Under the pieces are notes generated by a model. It was not told where the DNA came from, did not search any database, and saw nothing but the letters and a program-made list of their open reading frames with translations. The position numbers and the translations under genes are program-made. Shown piece by piece: positions 42,935 to 51,448 of a DNA stretch of 64,000 nt (position 1 is its first letter; each line of letters begins with the position of its first letter). This DNA comes from Deltaproteobacteria bacterium (lineage in GTDB: Bacteria; Desulfobacterota; Desulfobacteria; Desulfobacterales; G020354645): the NCBI GenBank assembly GCA_020354645.1, contig CP070652.1, forward strand, positions 4,563,145 to 4,627,144. The letters run 5' to 3'.

Positions 42935-45103
42935 TTATTTTAGCACTTTATAATTTCCGTCCAGCCAGTTTTTCAAATCATTTTTGTACCACTTGGAAAA
43001 TCGCCTGTCTGTCGGTCCCCCGGCCAAATTGGTGTGCATTTCTTCGGTACCCATATCAGCAATAAACCGGTATGACGGGCTGAAGGTGGTCGTCCGGCCG
43101 ACACTATTGAATATTTGACCCTGGGGTATCGTGGCCCGCGAGCCGGGTAACTCCATGGGGCCGCGATCATAACCGACAAAGCTGGGAATCTTACCGCCGA
43201 ACAGGATGTGGCTAAGCATAATTTTTCTGGTTTTCCCGTATGGCACGGCCTGCACGCTTAATCCCTCCGCGATTGCCCGTTTAAAAAGGCTTTCCTTTTG
43301 TTCTCCCTTGAACCAGGCAGATTCGGGCTGAAATAAAATATTGTCGAAATTTGCGTAGTAGTCATTAAATAAACTCGTCTGTTTCAGAATATAAGAAACG
43401 ACATCGCGGCCAATTCCACCATCACCGAACACCACTTTTATGAGGGCCAAATAAACCGATTCAAATAGCATGGCACCTTTTGAACCTCCGTCATACCTCA
43501 GGTCCCAGCGCTTGAGGATTATGCCATTTTCGGTATCCGGCAACAGCGGCCGGATCATTTCCATCAATCGTTCAGCCTGCAGGGAATACAAATCAAACTG
43601 GATGTGTTTCATGTCGTCAACACTTAACTCTGCTTTCCCGGTGAGCAGCTGTCTGATTCTATCTGCCCGGTATGTTCCCATGGGGAGATTGATGGGGTTT
43701 GCCTGGCCGAGGTGGTTTAAATCCTGATTGGCGGTCACAATGATTCCCTCAGCAGGGTTATCGCTTGCAGGCAGTTTATCTTTCGCAATATAGCCGGTAT
43801 AATCGTAACGTTCCTCCCACCCGGGAAGCGGCAAAAGGCCGCTGACGCCGTCGGGCCGGTCAAAACACCGTCCGCTCATCTGATAGCCGATGTTGCCCTG
43901 CGAATCTGCAATCACCCAGTTAAATGAAGGCGCATCCAATCGTTTGAAGTGATCCATGGCCTCTTTTACGGTTTTGACGTCCGCCATAGCCAAAAGGGCA
44001 TGGACGTCATCGGCCCCGCAGTTTTCTTTGGCCGACCAGTTTAACACCAAGTAGTATCCTTCTTTATCGGGGGTGCCTTCAAGCACCCCGTGCTCGTTTT
44101 CAAATATATCCAGTTCAACAGGGTTGCTGTTTTTAACGTTGATGATTTCTCTGCGGACCACGAACGGTTTCCAGCCGTCATTTCTGCGATACTTACCGTC
44201 ACGGCAGTGTTCAATCCGGTAATCGAGCATATCCATAAACGAATAGGTAGCACTCCAGGCAAGATCGTTTGTCCGGCCGAGAATGAGGCCGGGCAAACCG
44301 GGAATACTGGCCCCCATCAGTTTATTATCCGGCAGGGTCATCACAATTTCCTGCCAGATGGCAGGTAGCCGGTTGACTTCCAGGTGGGGGTCGCCGCAAA
44401 GGATTGGTTTGCCGGATTCGGTAAGAGTTCCCGAAACTGCCCAGCTGTTGCTGGCAATCAATTTCGGCAGTGCACCTAGCCATTTTCGAGCCTCGGGAAC
44501 CATGGGGGGATCGAGCAATATCTTTTTTATGAGATTGCTGTCGATGTCTTCGGTCAGATAGGGAAAGAGCTCTTTTATTCTGGGCGCATTCACATCATTT
44601 TGTATCATTTGAACTAAAAATTTTTCCATGCTTCCCTGGGCATCTGCCAGACCGATAAATCCGAAAACCTTGCCGACGAGCAGACAATCTAAGATCTCCC
44701 AGGGCTCCGGTGTGTAGCCGATGAGCCTGAGCTCATAAACGGTTTTGTTGTTCAATAAGTAATCGTTAAATCCTTTAGCATATGCGGTCAGCTGATCATT
44801 TGTTTCCGGTGTCAGTTTTTTAATTTGTTGATCAGGATCCGGCAGAAAATTCATTCGACGCATATACTTGTCTATTTCGATCAGTGCATCCTCTCCCTTT
44901 AATTTCTCGGCAGCCTGACCTTTGAACAGGGTTTTCATCAACAGCGATTGAATTTGCCGGTCATGAGCGTGGATCCAGCCGAGTCCGTATGCAAGGTCAG
45001 CATGACATTTTGCGGCGATGACGGGGATGCCGTGGGAGTTTCTCTCGAGGTGGATTTTTTCTTCTGGCCCGTTGAGGGTAATGGTGTTTCCCTTCAATTT
45101 CAT
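42935..45103 (-). CDS. Penicillin acylase family N-terminal-nucleophile hydrolase
   Basis: About 722 residues from the ATG at 45103, with GAGG seven bases before it; an open frame 93 bases longer lacks a ribosome site. Precursor plan: alpha chain, then the autocleavage serine S220 in ASNSWAVSG followed by KPILCGDPHL, which becomes the N-terminus of the beta chain. GLGWIHAHDRQIQ near residue 40 is the alpha-chain signature. Relatives cleave penicillin G, acyl-homoserine lactones or other N-acyl amides in the periplasm. No typical signal peptide is seen with this start, so it may stay inside the cell or the true start may differ. Confidence 0.88.
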   Translation of the reverse strand: MKLKGNTITLNGPEEKIHLERNSHGIPVIAAKCHADLAYGLGWIHAHDRQIQSLLMKTLFKGQAAEKLKGEDALIEIDKYMRRMNFLPDPDQQIKKLTPETNDQLTAYAKGFNDYLLNNKTVYELRLIGYTPEPWEILDCLLVGKVFGFIGLADAQGSMEKFLVQMIQNDVNAPRIKELFPYLTEDIDSNLIKKILLDPPMVPEARKWLGALPKLIASNSWAVSGTLTESGKPILCGDPHLEVNRLPAIWQEIVMTLPDNKLMGASIPGLPGLILGRTNDLAWSATYSFMDMLDYRIEHCRDGKYRRNDGWKPFVVRREIINVKNSNPVELDIFENEHGVLEGTPDKEGYYLVLNWSAKENCGADDVHALLAMADVKTVKEAMDHFKRLDAPSFNWVIADSQGNIGYQMSGRCFDRPDGVSGLLPLPGWEERYDYTGYIAKDKLPASDNPAEGIIVTANQDLNHLGQANPINLPMGTYRADRIRQLLTGKAELSVDDMKHIQFDLYSLQAERLMEMIRPLLPDTENGIILKRWDLRYDGGSKGAMLFESVYLALIKVVFGDGGIGRDVVSYILKQTSLFNDYYANFDNILFQPESAWFKGEQKESLFKRAIAEGLSVQAVPYGKTRKIMLSHILFGGKIPSFVGYDRGPMELPGSRATIPQGQIFNSVGRTTTFSPSYRFIADMGTEEMHTNLAGGPTDRRFSKWYKNDLKNWLDGNYKVLK

Positions 45104-45289
45104 AAAAACCTCACAATTAACGCAGTGCGGGATGGTAACCGATATTGGACTATAGATAATATAACGGGAGGTCATAAGTAAAGAAAAGAATCTCAAAATA
45201 TAGGGGGGCGGATGAAAAGAGCTGATTCAGTATTTCACGTATACAACGCGCGTCCGGAGATATGCTTCCAGTCTTATGCTTTCCATGGT

Positions 45290-46423
45290 CTAGTCTCCAA
45301 CATAGTGGTGATCGACTTGGTATTGTGATAGCGCTGTTTCATCGAGTTCGAAGCCAAACCCCGGTTTTTCCGGAACCTGGAGATACCCCTCATCATCGAT
45401 CATCAGACGATCTTCGGATTGCAACATGTAGTCCCGTCGCTCTGTTGTCCACGCCGGTGGATCGAAGGGAAGTTCTAAATAGGGGCATTGACTCACGGCG
45501 CAGGCCAGATGCAAATTGGCAAACAGCCCGATGCCGTTGCTCCAGGTGTGCGGGCTGAACCAAGCCCCACCGGTCTGAACCCACTCGGCAATCTTCTTGA
45601 CCATGGTAATACCACCGGCCAATACCGCATCCGGCTGATACACATCAAGTGATCGCAGCCTGTTCATCTCGCGGAAATCATGCCAGCGCCGGTTCATCTC
45701 CCCGCCGGCAATGCGTATTTCTGACAACTTTCGAAGTTTAGCCAAGCCCCTGAAGTCATGATGGGGCAGCGGCTCTTCGAGCCAAAAACCGTCCAGATCC
45801 ACTAGCTCTTTTGAAACCCGGTGAGCGCGCTCTATATCCCACGAAGATCCTGTATCCCAGGGCATTCTCCACCCCTGGTTGGCATCCACCATGATATCCA
45901 ACCTATCGCCAACCGCCTTGCGGACAGCCGCCACTATTTTAAGATCATCCCGGGGATCTCTGTGGTGAAACCTGATTTTGACGGCCTTGAAACCCTGCGC
46001 CACCAGCATCTGAGCCCGCTCCGCCCGTTCACCCGATGATATCATCTCTCCGGTGGAGGCATAGGCCAAAATTTTCAAATTGCGGGCGCCCAATAATTTT
46101 GCAACGGGTTGACCTTTTGCTTTCCCCATGAGATCCCAAAGTGCCATATCCAAAGGCCAGCAGCGACCATAATGAAAGTCGATATTATCCAGAATCTGCC
46201 AATGCCGTTCGATATCAAATGGATCATGGCCGATAAAAAGGTGTTCGTGCCCGCGAAACCCCACCATCGCATCGCCGGAACCGATCCCGGTTATGCCTTC
46301 ATCCGTTTTCACTTGTACGATGGTGGTTCCGAACTTGTCCCGGGGTAAAGGATCCCAGGCTGCTTTGAACGGCGGGTCCAGCGGCATGATATAATGTTTT
46401 ATTTCAATGGATGTGATTTTCAT
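45290..46423 (-). CDS. Mandelate racemase / muconate-lactonizing family (enolase superfamily)
   Basis: 377 residues from the ATG at 46423, preceded by GGAG; the longer frame to 46675 has no ribosome site and overlaps the next gene. The N-terminal capping domain begins MKITSIEIKHYIMPLDPPF. The barrel carries VKIRFHHRDPRDD (KxR/K catalytic strand), IMVDANQGW (first metal ligand), WLEEPLPHHD (second) and RIAGGEM (third). The acid/base residues are compatible with a sugar-acid or dipeptide-like substrate; a dehydratase or racemase role cannot be decided. It sits 22 bp after the Fe-alcohol dehydrogenase gene, on the same strand, so the two may act in one pathway. Confidence 0.88.
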   Translation of the reverse strand: MKITSIEIKHYIMPLDPPFKAAWDPLPRDKFGTTIVQVKTDEGITGIGSGDAMVGFRGHEHLFIGHDPFDIERHWQILDNIDFHYGRCWPLDMALWDLMGKAKGQPVAKLLGARNLKILAYASTGEMISSGERAERAQMLVAQGFKAVKIRFHHRDPRDDLKIVAAVRKAVGDRLDIMVDANQGWRMPWDTGSSWDIERAHRVSKELVDLDGFWLEEPLPHHDFRGLAKLRKLSEIRIAGGEMNRRWHDFREMNRLRSLDVYQPDAVLAGGITMVKKIAEWVQTGGAWFSPHTWSNGIGLFANLHLACAVSQCPYLELPFDPPAWTTERRDYMLQSEDRLMIDDEGYLQVPEKPGFGFELDETALSQYQVDHHYVGD

Positions 46424-46445
46424 ATTACGCTCCTGTAAATCGCTC

Positions 46446-47618
46446 TCACCTGGACAACAGCCGCTGAAAAAACCTATGGATATCAGCCTCGCTGGCCTGG
46501 TAACAGTTGTTGTGGCACATCGGTTTATTCTCTTCCGAAAGAGCAACCTCAACCAGCCGGTCCAGAACATCCTCCGAGAGTCCGTTCGGCTTGAGCGATG
46601 CTTCGATACCTGAGCGTTTGATAAAATCACGGTATGCCTGTGCACCCTTCTCGGCCAGAACCACCTGGGGCTCACCGCCGTGCCGAACTCCTAATGCCAG
46701 CGCAATATCGGCATGGATTTCTACGGCGGCGTTTAGGTTTTCCGAAAAAACCGCATCGAGTGCCAACGCCACTGCTCTGCCGTGATGAATACTGGCAACA
46801 CTTCCCAAGGCATGGCCGATGCTGTGCGCGATGCCCGCACCGGCGCCGTCTAATGCCATCCCTGCTAAAGTAGCGGCAACGAGAAGCTTTCCTCGGACAT
46901 CCACATCCCGTGGCTTATCAAGGGCTTGCCCGAGATTTTGAGCTACCAGCCTGATGGCATGCAGACCAAATGAACGGACAATCGGATTGCTGTTTTTATG
47001 GGTACAGGCCTCGATGGCATGCACCATGGCATCCAGGGCAGTGGCGGCAGTAAGCGGACCCGGCAGAGACAGGGTTAGTTGTGGATCGATGATCACGAGA
47101 TCGGAAGCTAATTCTTCTCCCCAGGCCCAGACCTTGCGATGCTCAGCATTGGTAAACACTGCGGTGCGTGTCACCTCAGCACCGGTACCTGCAGTGGTGG
47201 GAACCAAGATCAGTTTTGCATTCCGCCGGGGTAGCTGGTTGGCCGCAAGCGCATAATGTTCCGCCCGCTGTTTTACAGGCGCCAATGCGGCAGCGAATTT
47301 GGCGACGTCAAGAGCAGTACCGCCGCCCAGGCCAATGACAGCTGCTGGTCTGGCGGTTCGTATCAAATCGGCCGCAGCATCGATAGATTTTGCAGAAGCT
47401 TCGCCGCTGAGGTCACTGAAAAGAGAAATGGTGAAACCGTGCCTTTTGAGTGAAGCCGTTACGGTGTCCGTGATACCGATATTTATCACGCCTGGGTCGC
47501 CGATCATGACAATCTTTTTTTCATCGCAGATTAACCGGAGCGCTTCACCGATCTTTGATGCATGGCCGCTGCCATATTTAATCGACGTTGCCAGCTGATA
47601 GGTAAAAGGTGAAATCAT
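46446..47618 (-). CDS. Iron-containing alcohol dehydrogenase family (maleylacetate-reductase-like)
   Basis: About 390 residues from the ATG at 47618, where AGAGGA is close upstream; an ATG 24 bases earlier lacks one. Motifs: GLGGGTALDVAK (NAD site), VPTTAGTGAEVTRTAVF, and the metal ligands in DAMVHAIEAC and GAGIAHSIGHALG...HHGRAVAL. It reduces or oxidises an alcohol, aldehyde or maleylacetate-like oxo acid with NAD(P)H, using iron. It precedes the enolase-superfamily gene in the same unit, which together suggests breakdown of a sugar acid or cyclic acid. Confidence 0.88.
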   Translation of the reverse strand: MISPFTYQLATSIKYGSGHASKIGEALRLICDEKKIVMIGDPGVINIGITDTVTASLKRHGFTISLFSDLSGEASAKSIDAAADLIRTARPAAVIGLGGGTALDVAKFAAALAPVKQRAEHYALAANQLPRRNAKLILVPTTAGTGAEVTRTAVFTNAEHRKVWAWGEELASDLVIIDPQLTLSLPGPLTAATALDAMVHAIEACTHKNSNPIVRSFGLHAIRLVAQNLGQALDKPRDVDVRGKLLVAATLAGMALDGAGAGIAHSIGHALGSVASIHHGRAVALALDAVFSENLNAAVEIHADIALALGVRHGGEPQVVLAEKGAQAYRDFIKRSGIEASLKPNGLSEDVLDRLVEVALSEENKPMCHNNCYQASEADIHRFFQRLLSR

Positions 47619-47718
47619 CAATCCTCTCACAGCCTGCTGCATACTTCTCGGTCACCGCTCGTGCAGCGTGTTCATCCCTTGTGAACCGGAACTTCTCCGT
47701 TTACCTCTTTCCCGCATG

Positions 47719-47832
47719 CGAAGCTTTCCGCCCTGAAGGGCGGGGTTTCCCGGAAAGAAAAATATCTATTTCAGATAGCTTCCCTTAAAAAAAAGGCAGT
47801 GATTGCGGGGAAGCGAACCGGTCACAGTCCGC
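47719..47832 (+). repeat. O-type repeat, unfilled at the P3 site
   Basis: CGAAGCTTTCCGCCCTGAAG, GGCGGGGTTTCCCGGAAAG and AATATCTATTTCAGATAGC, ending GGGGAAGCGAACCGGTCAC. Compared with the 52923 and 63577 copies, it goes straight from TATTTC (ending 47772) to AGATAGC (from 47773) with no P3 element between. It therefore looks like an empty or cleanly emptied site. Confidence 0.7.
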
Positions 47833-47926
47833 AGCACCTGCTGGTCAGTTATGCCAAGCGTGCGGGTCATATCAATACCCGATAAGCCTGCTCACTGATT
47901 GCAACCTGGGATATCGTAGTTATATT

Positions 47927-48106
47927 GAGGGGTCGGGGAGTTTTTCGGATCCATTGTCGTAAGTCTTTTGTTTTTCTGCAATTTGGCAGCGGGGGAGACC
48001 GCAGCCACCGAAGGTGGAATGCGCAGGGGGCAAGTATCCCCTGCTGCCAAATTGCTTAGAAAAACAAAGACTGGAGGCACAGGGTCAAAAAACTCCCCGA
48101 CCCCTC
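47927..48106 (+). repeat. MITE family P2, copy b
   Basis: 180 bp with termini GAGGGGTCGGGGAGTTTTT and AAAAACTCCCCGACCCCTC, a perfect 19 bp inverted repeat. Flanking direct repeats AGTTATATT (47918-47926 and 48107-48115) are perfect over 9 bp. Interior as in copy a. It lies upstream of the 2-hydroxyacid oxidase gene. Confidence 0.88.
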
Positions 48107-48273
48107 AGTTATATTAGAAACGTATTTTTGTATAGGAATAGAAGTCCTTATATCAATACACGTTATAATGCTGTAAAACAATATGTTATCTGAATCAATG
48201 CTTGACGGACGGTTGCCCTGATCTGCCATAAAAGAGAATCTCTTTAATTCTAAGAAGGGAGCGTATAGAAATA

Positions 48274-49353
48274 ATGGATAAGAGAGATCTTGTGAGTGTT
48301 TTTGACTATGAGGCTGCCGCACGTAAAAAACTGCCGAAAGTCGCATATGATTATTACGCCAGTGGCGCCAATGATGAAATAACGCTGCACGAAAATCACG
48401 CCGCCTACGAGAGGATTAAATTAAAACCCCGCGTGCTAACTGATATCAGTAAATGGGATATTACCACCACGGTGCTGGGGCAAACGATCACCATGCCGCT
48501 GCTGGTTGCTCCCACAGCCTTCCATCGCATGGCGCATCCTGAAGGTGAAATTGCAACCGCCAGGGCAGCCGGTAAGGCCGGCACCATTATGATACTCAGT
48601 ACCCTGTCCACCAGCTCGATCGAAGAAGTCATGCCGGAGGCCACCGGCACGGTATGGTTTCAACTTTATGTCTACAAAGATCGTGAAGCAACGCTGTCGT
48701 TGGTACAGCGTGCCGAATCATCCGGTTGCAGGGCCATCGCTTTGACGGTTGATGCTCAAATCTGGGGGCGCCGCGAACGTGACATTAAGAATCGCTTTCG
48801 CTTGCCAAAAGGCCTTTCCATTAAAAACCTCATGCCGGCAGGAAGAGAACAATTCCCAAAAGAGAAAGCCGATTCCGGCTTGGCAGCTTATGTAGCCTGG
48901 CAATTTGATCCAACCCTTTCTTGGAAGGATGTGGACTGGCTTTGCTCAAAGGCAAAAATCCCCGTGCTTCTCAAGGGGGTGCTGCATCCGGAAGATGCCC
49001 GCCTCGCCATCGACCATGGCGCTGCCGGCGTAATTGTATCCAACCACGGGGCTCGCCAGCTCGATACAGTCCCCGCTACCATCGAGGCCTTACCCGAAAT
49101 CGCTGAGGCCGTAGATGGCAAAATCGAAGTGCTGATTGATGGCGGTATTCGCAGAGGTACCGATGTGGTTAAAGCGATTGCATTGGGCGCCAAAGCAGTA
49201 GGGGTAGGAAGACCCATAATTTGGGGGTTGGCTCTCGATGGGGAACAGGGTGCCAAACATGTCCTGGATATCCTGCGCAGAGATTTCGAATTGGCCATGA
49301 GGCTTTGCGGCTGCACCTCCGTTCAAGAGATAACCAAGGATCTGATCTGCTAA
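48274..49353 (+). CDS. FMN-dependent 2-hydroxy-acid oxidase/dehydrogenase
   Basis: 359 residues. Family marks in order: PKVAYDYYASGANDEITL, FMN contacts MPLLVAPTAFHRMAHP, VWFQLYVYKDRE, LKGVLHPEDARLA (lysine near the flavin N5), VSNHGARQLD (catalytic histidine and arginine), and DGGIRRGTDVVKAIALGAKAVGVGRP. It oxidises L-lactate, glycolate or a longer 2-hydroxy acid to the 2-oxo acid. In an anaerobe the acceptor is probably not oxygen. The AGGGAG site is 12 bases from the ATG, a little far. Single-gene unit. Confidence 0.92.
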   Translation: MDKRDLVSVFDYEAAARKKLPKVAYDYYASGANDEITLHENHAAYERIKLKPRVLTDISKWDITTTVLGQTITMPLLVAPTAFHRMAHPEGEIATARAAGKAGTIMILSTLSTSSIEEVMPEATGTVWFQLYVYKDREATLSLVQRAESSGCRAIALTVDAQIWGRRERDIKNRFRLPKGLSIKNLMPAGREQFPKEKADSGLAAYVAWQFDPTLSWKDVDWLCSKAKIPVLLKGVLHPEDARLAIDHGAAGVIVSNHGARQLDTVPATIEALPEIAEAVDGKIEVLIDGGIRRGTDVVKAIALGAKAVGVGRPIIWGLALDGEQGAKHVLDILRRDFELAMRLCGCTSVQEITKDLIC

Positions 49354-49366
49354 ATGCCAAAAAAAA

Positions 49367-49475
49367 CGGTTTCAAAACCCTTTTCGAAGCCATTTTGCGA
49401 TCTTTGGCTCCAACGCGCTTCGTCCCGCCCGAGCGGGATAAAGTTTGAAGCTGTTCGGGCAACAACCCGTTAAGA
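49367..49475 (+). repeat. F-type repeat, left half only
   Basis: Begins ACGGTTTCAAAACCC and continues GAAGCCATTTTGCGATCTTT, matching the left part of the 23616 copy, then breaks off. It lies directly after the 2-hydroxyacid oxidase stop codon. Confidence 0.6.
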
Positions 49476-49569
49476 CGTCACCCCTTCTTTCTCCTTTCTT
49501 TCTTGCAAAATATATCGAATCAATCTAACATTAGGGGCAGGCTTGATAAATAAGTGAAGGGGTGTCATT

Positions 49570-50076
49570 ATGAAAAGGCTTTTTATTAAACGGTTTTTGT
49601 TTCACTTATTTATAGTTATATTATTTTTAATGCCGATTTCCGCCAATTTTTGTTTTGCTGAAAAAATGAGGTTCGGTGAATGGGTATGTGCGGAAGAAAC
49701 TGACCCGGCGACAGAAAAGAAAACTAAAAAGATTGGAACTTTTGCAAAAGATGGTGTGAGTTCGCTATGGGTGACCGAATCTGACCTCGGCAGCGGAATG
49801 ATACAACTGACTTTAAAATCAAAAAATATTATCGATTCCGAGCACTTTTCTTATAGCATCGACAAAAATAAAGCGTTGACGCTTAGTACGGCTTCCCGAA
49901 CGTGTGAATCATATTGTTTAACAGAATATGTAATGAAAAATAGTAAGTTAATTGAGATCATGAAAAGAAGTTATCGTATAATGTTTGAATACTATACTTA
50001 CCCCGAAATAGCCAATCAGCCGACCTTCTCGCTGATAGGCTTTACCAAAGCATATGGTTGGCTGCTAAATGAGTAG
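49570..50076 (+). CDS. Secreted protein of unknown function
   Basis: 168 residues with AAGGGGTG seven bases before the ATG. A clear signal peptide ends at about residue 30 (FLFHLFIVILFLMPISANFCFA). The mature part is rich in beta strands and has three cysteines (FGEWVCAEE; RTCESYCLTE). The phrase MRFGEWVCAEETDPATEKKT is sometimes seen in small periplasmic proteins of Proteobacteria, but no function is known. The gene is AT-rich compared with its left neighbour, the first of an AT-rich patch that includes the tRNA cassette. Confidence 0.75.
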   Translation: MKRLFIKRFLFHLFIVILFLMPISANFCFAEKMRFGEWVCAEETDPATEKKTKKIGTFAKDGVSSLWVTESDLGSGMIQLTLKSKNIIDSEHFSYSIDKNKALTLSTASRTCESYCLTEYVMKNSKLIEIMKRSYRIMFEYYTYPEIANQPTFSLIGFTKAYGWLLNE

Positions 50077-50300
50077 ACCATTGGATGCTGAAGTTCAGCA
50101 GTCTCTATCAATTCAATTTTTAATATTTTACTTGCCTATTTCCATCCTATATTGTATACTCCCCAAAAATTTTGAGGGATAAAAATTTGATCGCAAATCG
50201 TCTAAAAAAAATTCAAACAAAATTCTTCAGCCAGCATTTGTGGCGACTTTATAAAGAGGATAAAACCTCGATCAGATAATCAATTTTCAGCGTGAAATCA

Positions 50301-50337
50301 AAACCCTTTCAGTTTTCATGCTGAAAGGGTTTTTTTA
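50301..50337 (+). terminator. Strong intrinsic terminator
   Basis: AAACCCTTTCAG (50301-50312) and CTGAAAGGGTTT (50321-50332) form a perfect 12 bp stem with an 8-base loop, followed by T7 with the stem end included. It is 225 bases past the secreted-protein stop codon, so it may end a separate small transcript as well. The 50077-50300 segment holds no gene. Confidence 0.8.
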
Positions 50338-50493
50338 TTAAAAGAAGGTGAGTAAACCGAAAAATGCGTTGGTTTCTGAAACATCGACAAATATTTAGCG
50401 AAAGTAATAATTACGCGGAAACATTGATTCCAGTTAATTGGATGCTCTTTTGTACCCAAAATTTGAACGGTATACATTGTTTTGATTTACCGA

Positions 50494-50513
50494 AAGGAGA
50501 AGAGCCTATGTAG
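50494..50513 (+). promoter_or_regulatory. Ribosome site followed by ATG-TAG (start-stop)
   Basis: AAGGAG at 50494-50499 is 8 bases before ATG (50508-50510), which is immediately followed by TAG (50511-50513). The transcript would end at the terminator at 50542-50585. A possible TATACA box lies at 50471-50476. It may be a minimal start-stop element or the remains of a gene. Confidence 0.4.
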
Positions 50514-50541
50514 AACGCAATTTTCTTTCAGTGTGTATATT

Positions 50542-50585
50542 AAAGCCCCTTTCGGTATTTAATCATACTGCGAGGGGTTTTTTTT
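50542..50585 (+). terminator. Intrinsic terminator upstream of the tRNA genes
   Basis: AAAGCCCCTTTCG pairs with CGAGGGGTTT across a loop, followed by a run of T (T8 including the stem end). It separates any transcript from the left from the tRNA cassette. Confidence 0.65.
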
Positions 50586-50742
50586 GGGCAAATTTTGGGT
50601 CATCCGCTCAGACGGCAGCACACCCGACTGATACCATTCGTTCGATTCCGATAAGGATTCACTACAAATAAAGCGGGAAGCTTGGTGTCGATATCCAATC
50701 ACAGGGTGATAGCTGTATTAATTGGAGAATCAAGCAATTATG

Positions 50743-50818
50743 GTGGGGGTAGCTTAACCGGCAGAGCACCAGGTTGCGGCCCTGATTGGTAGCGGTTCGA
50801 TTCCTCTCCCTCACCCCA
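50743..50818 (+). tRNA. tRNA with His-type acceptor and GCG anticodon
   Basis: 76 bases with CCA encoded. Acceptor GTGGGGG pairs with CCCTCAC (one G-T pair). D arm is GCTT with GAGC. The anticodon stem is CCAGG with CCTGA (outermost pair C-A mismatched) around loop TTGCGGC, so the anticodon is GCG (codons CGC/CGU, Arg). T arm is AGCGG and CCTCT around TTCGATT, with one mismatch. The discriminator is C73 and the base before G1 is G, giving the G-1:C73 pair that marks tRNA-His. Normal His anticodon is GTG. The mismatches and 8-9 bases TA are typical of a divergent, perhaps phage-derived, tRNA. Confidence 0.78.
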
Positions 50819-50837
50819 TAAAGAATCATTTTGGAGG

Positions 50838-50911
50838 GGTTCTGTAGCTCAGTGGCAGAGCGCATGCCTTATAAGCGTGTGACCCAGGTTCGATTCCCGG
50901 CAGAACCACCA
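50838..50911 (+). tRNA. tRNA-Ile with TAT anticodon
   Basis: 74 bases with CCA encoded. Acceptor GGTTCTG and CAGAACC pair perfectly. D arm is GCTC/GAGC. Anticodon stem CATGC/GCGTG holds loop CTTATAA, anticodon TAT for AUA codons. T arm is CCAGG/CCCGG with one mismatch, and the discriminator is A. Most bacteria read AUA with a CAT-anticodon tRNA modified to lysidine; TAT versions are rare. It lies 19 bases upstream of the HNH start codon. Confidence 0.85.
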
Positions 50912-50930
50912 AAGAAAAGGACATGGAAAA

Positions 50931-51440
50931 ATGAACACTGCATGCATTCTGCTAAACGGTGACTACACCTTTCTTCGGCTTGTTGACTGGAAAAAGGCCA
51001 TATGCCTGGTTATCGCCGATAAGGTAGTCGTCCTGAAGTACTCGGATAGAACTATCCGGGGCGTCGGAAAGGTGTTTCCGGTCCCCGCGGTTCTTGCGCT
51101 GATAAAAATTGTGCGAAGTGTTTATCGCAGCAAAGTACCCTTCAGCAAAAAGAATGTCCTGATCCGTGACCGATTTACTTGCGCCTACTGTGGGGCAAAA
51201 GAAAAACCGTTCACGATTGACCACGTGATTCCACAGTCAAAAGGTGGCAAAACCGATTGGGAGAATTGTGTAACGTGCTGCCAGGAGTGCAATAACAAGA
51301 AAGGATCTCGACTGCCGGGAGAAACGGGAATGCATCTGATAAGACGGCCTTTCCAGCCGACCATTGCCGAGTTCATCAGGATTCGGCTTGAGCAGTCGGG
51401 GGTATACGACTTCTTAGTCGAACTGGGTATTTACAGTTAA
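50931..51440 (+). CDS. HNH endonuclease
   Basis: 169 residues. The HNH core is C84-x2-C87 (FTCAYC), D97-H98 (FTIDHVIPQSKGG) and C117-x2-C120-N121 (CQECNN); the cysteine pairs bind structural zinc and the His and Asn the catalytic metal. The N-terminal 75 residues (LNGDYTFLRLVDWKKAICLVIADKVVVL) are those of the common stand-alone HNH group found in phages and bacterial genomes. It is placed between tRNA genes, with an ATGGAAAAATGA overlap just before its start, so translation may be coupled to a three-codon peptide. It may be a homing-type or phage-derived nuclease. Confidence 0.9.
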   Translation: MNTACILLNGDYTFLRLVDWKKAICLVIADKVVVLKYSDRTIRGVGKVFPVPAVLALIKIVRSVYRSKVPFSKKNVLIRDRFTCAYCGAKEKPFTIDHVIPQSKGGKTDWENCVTCCQECNNKKGSRLPGETGMHLIRRPFQPTIAEFIRIRLEQSGVYDFLVELGIYS

Positions 51441-51448
51441 TTCAGATA

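Noticed and set aside
11227-48106. REP elements moved by a RAYT-type (Y1) transposase
   Set aside because: The clear 8-9 bp flanking duplications of the P1/P2 elements fit a DDE-type transposase; Y1 transposases do not make target duplications.
50597-50670. Possible fourth tRNA upstream of the cassette (GCTCAGACGGCAG and TTCGATTCC look like D and T arms)
   Set aside because: The anticodon stem does not form and the acceptor ends do not pair. At best it is a decayed tRNA; not annotated.
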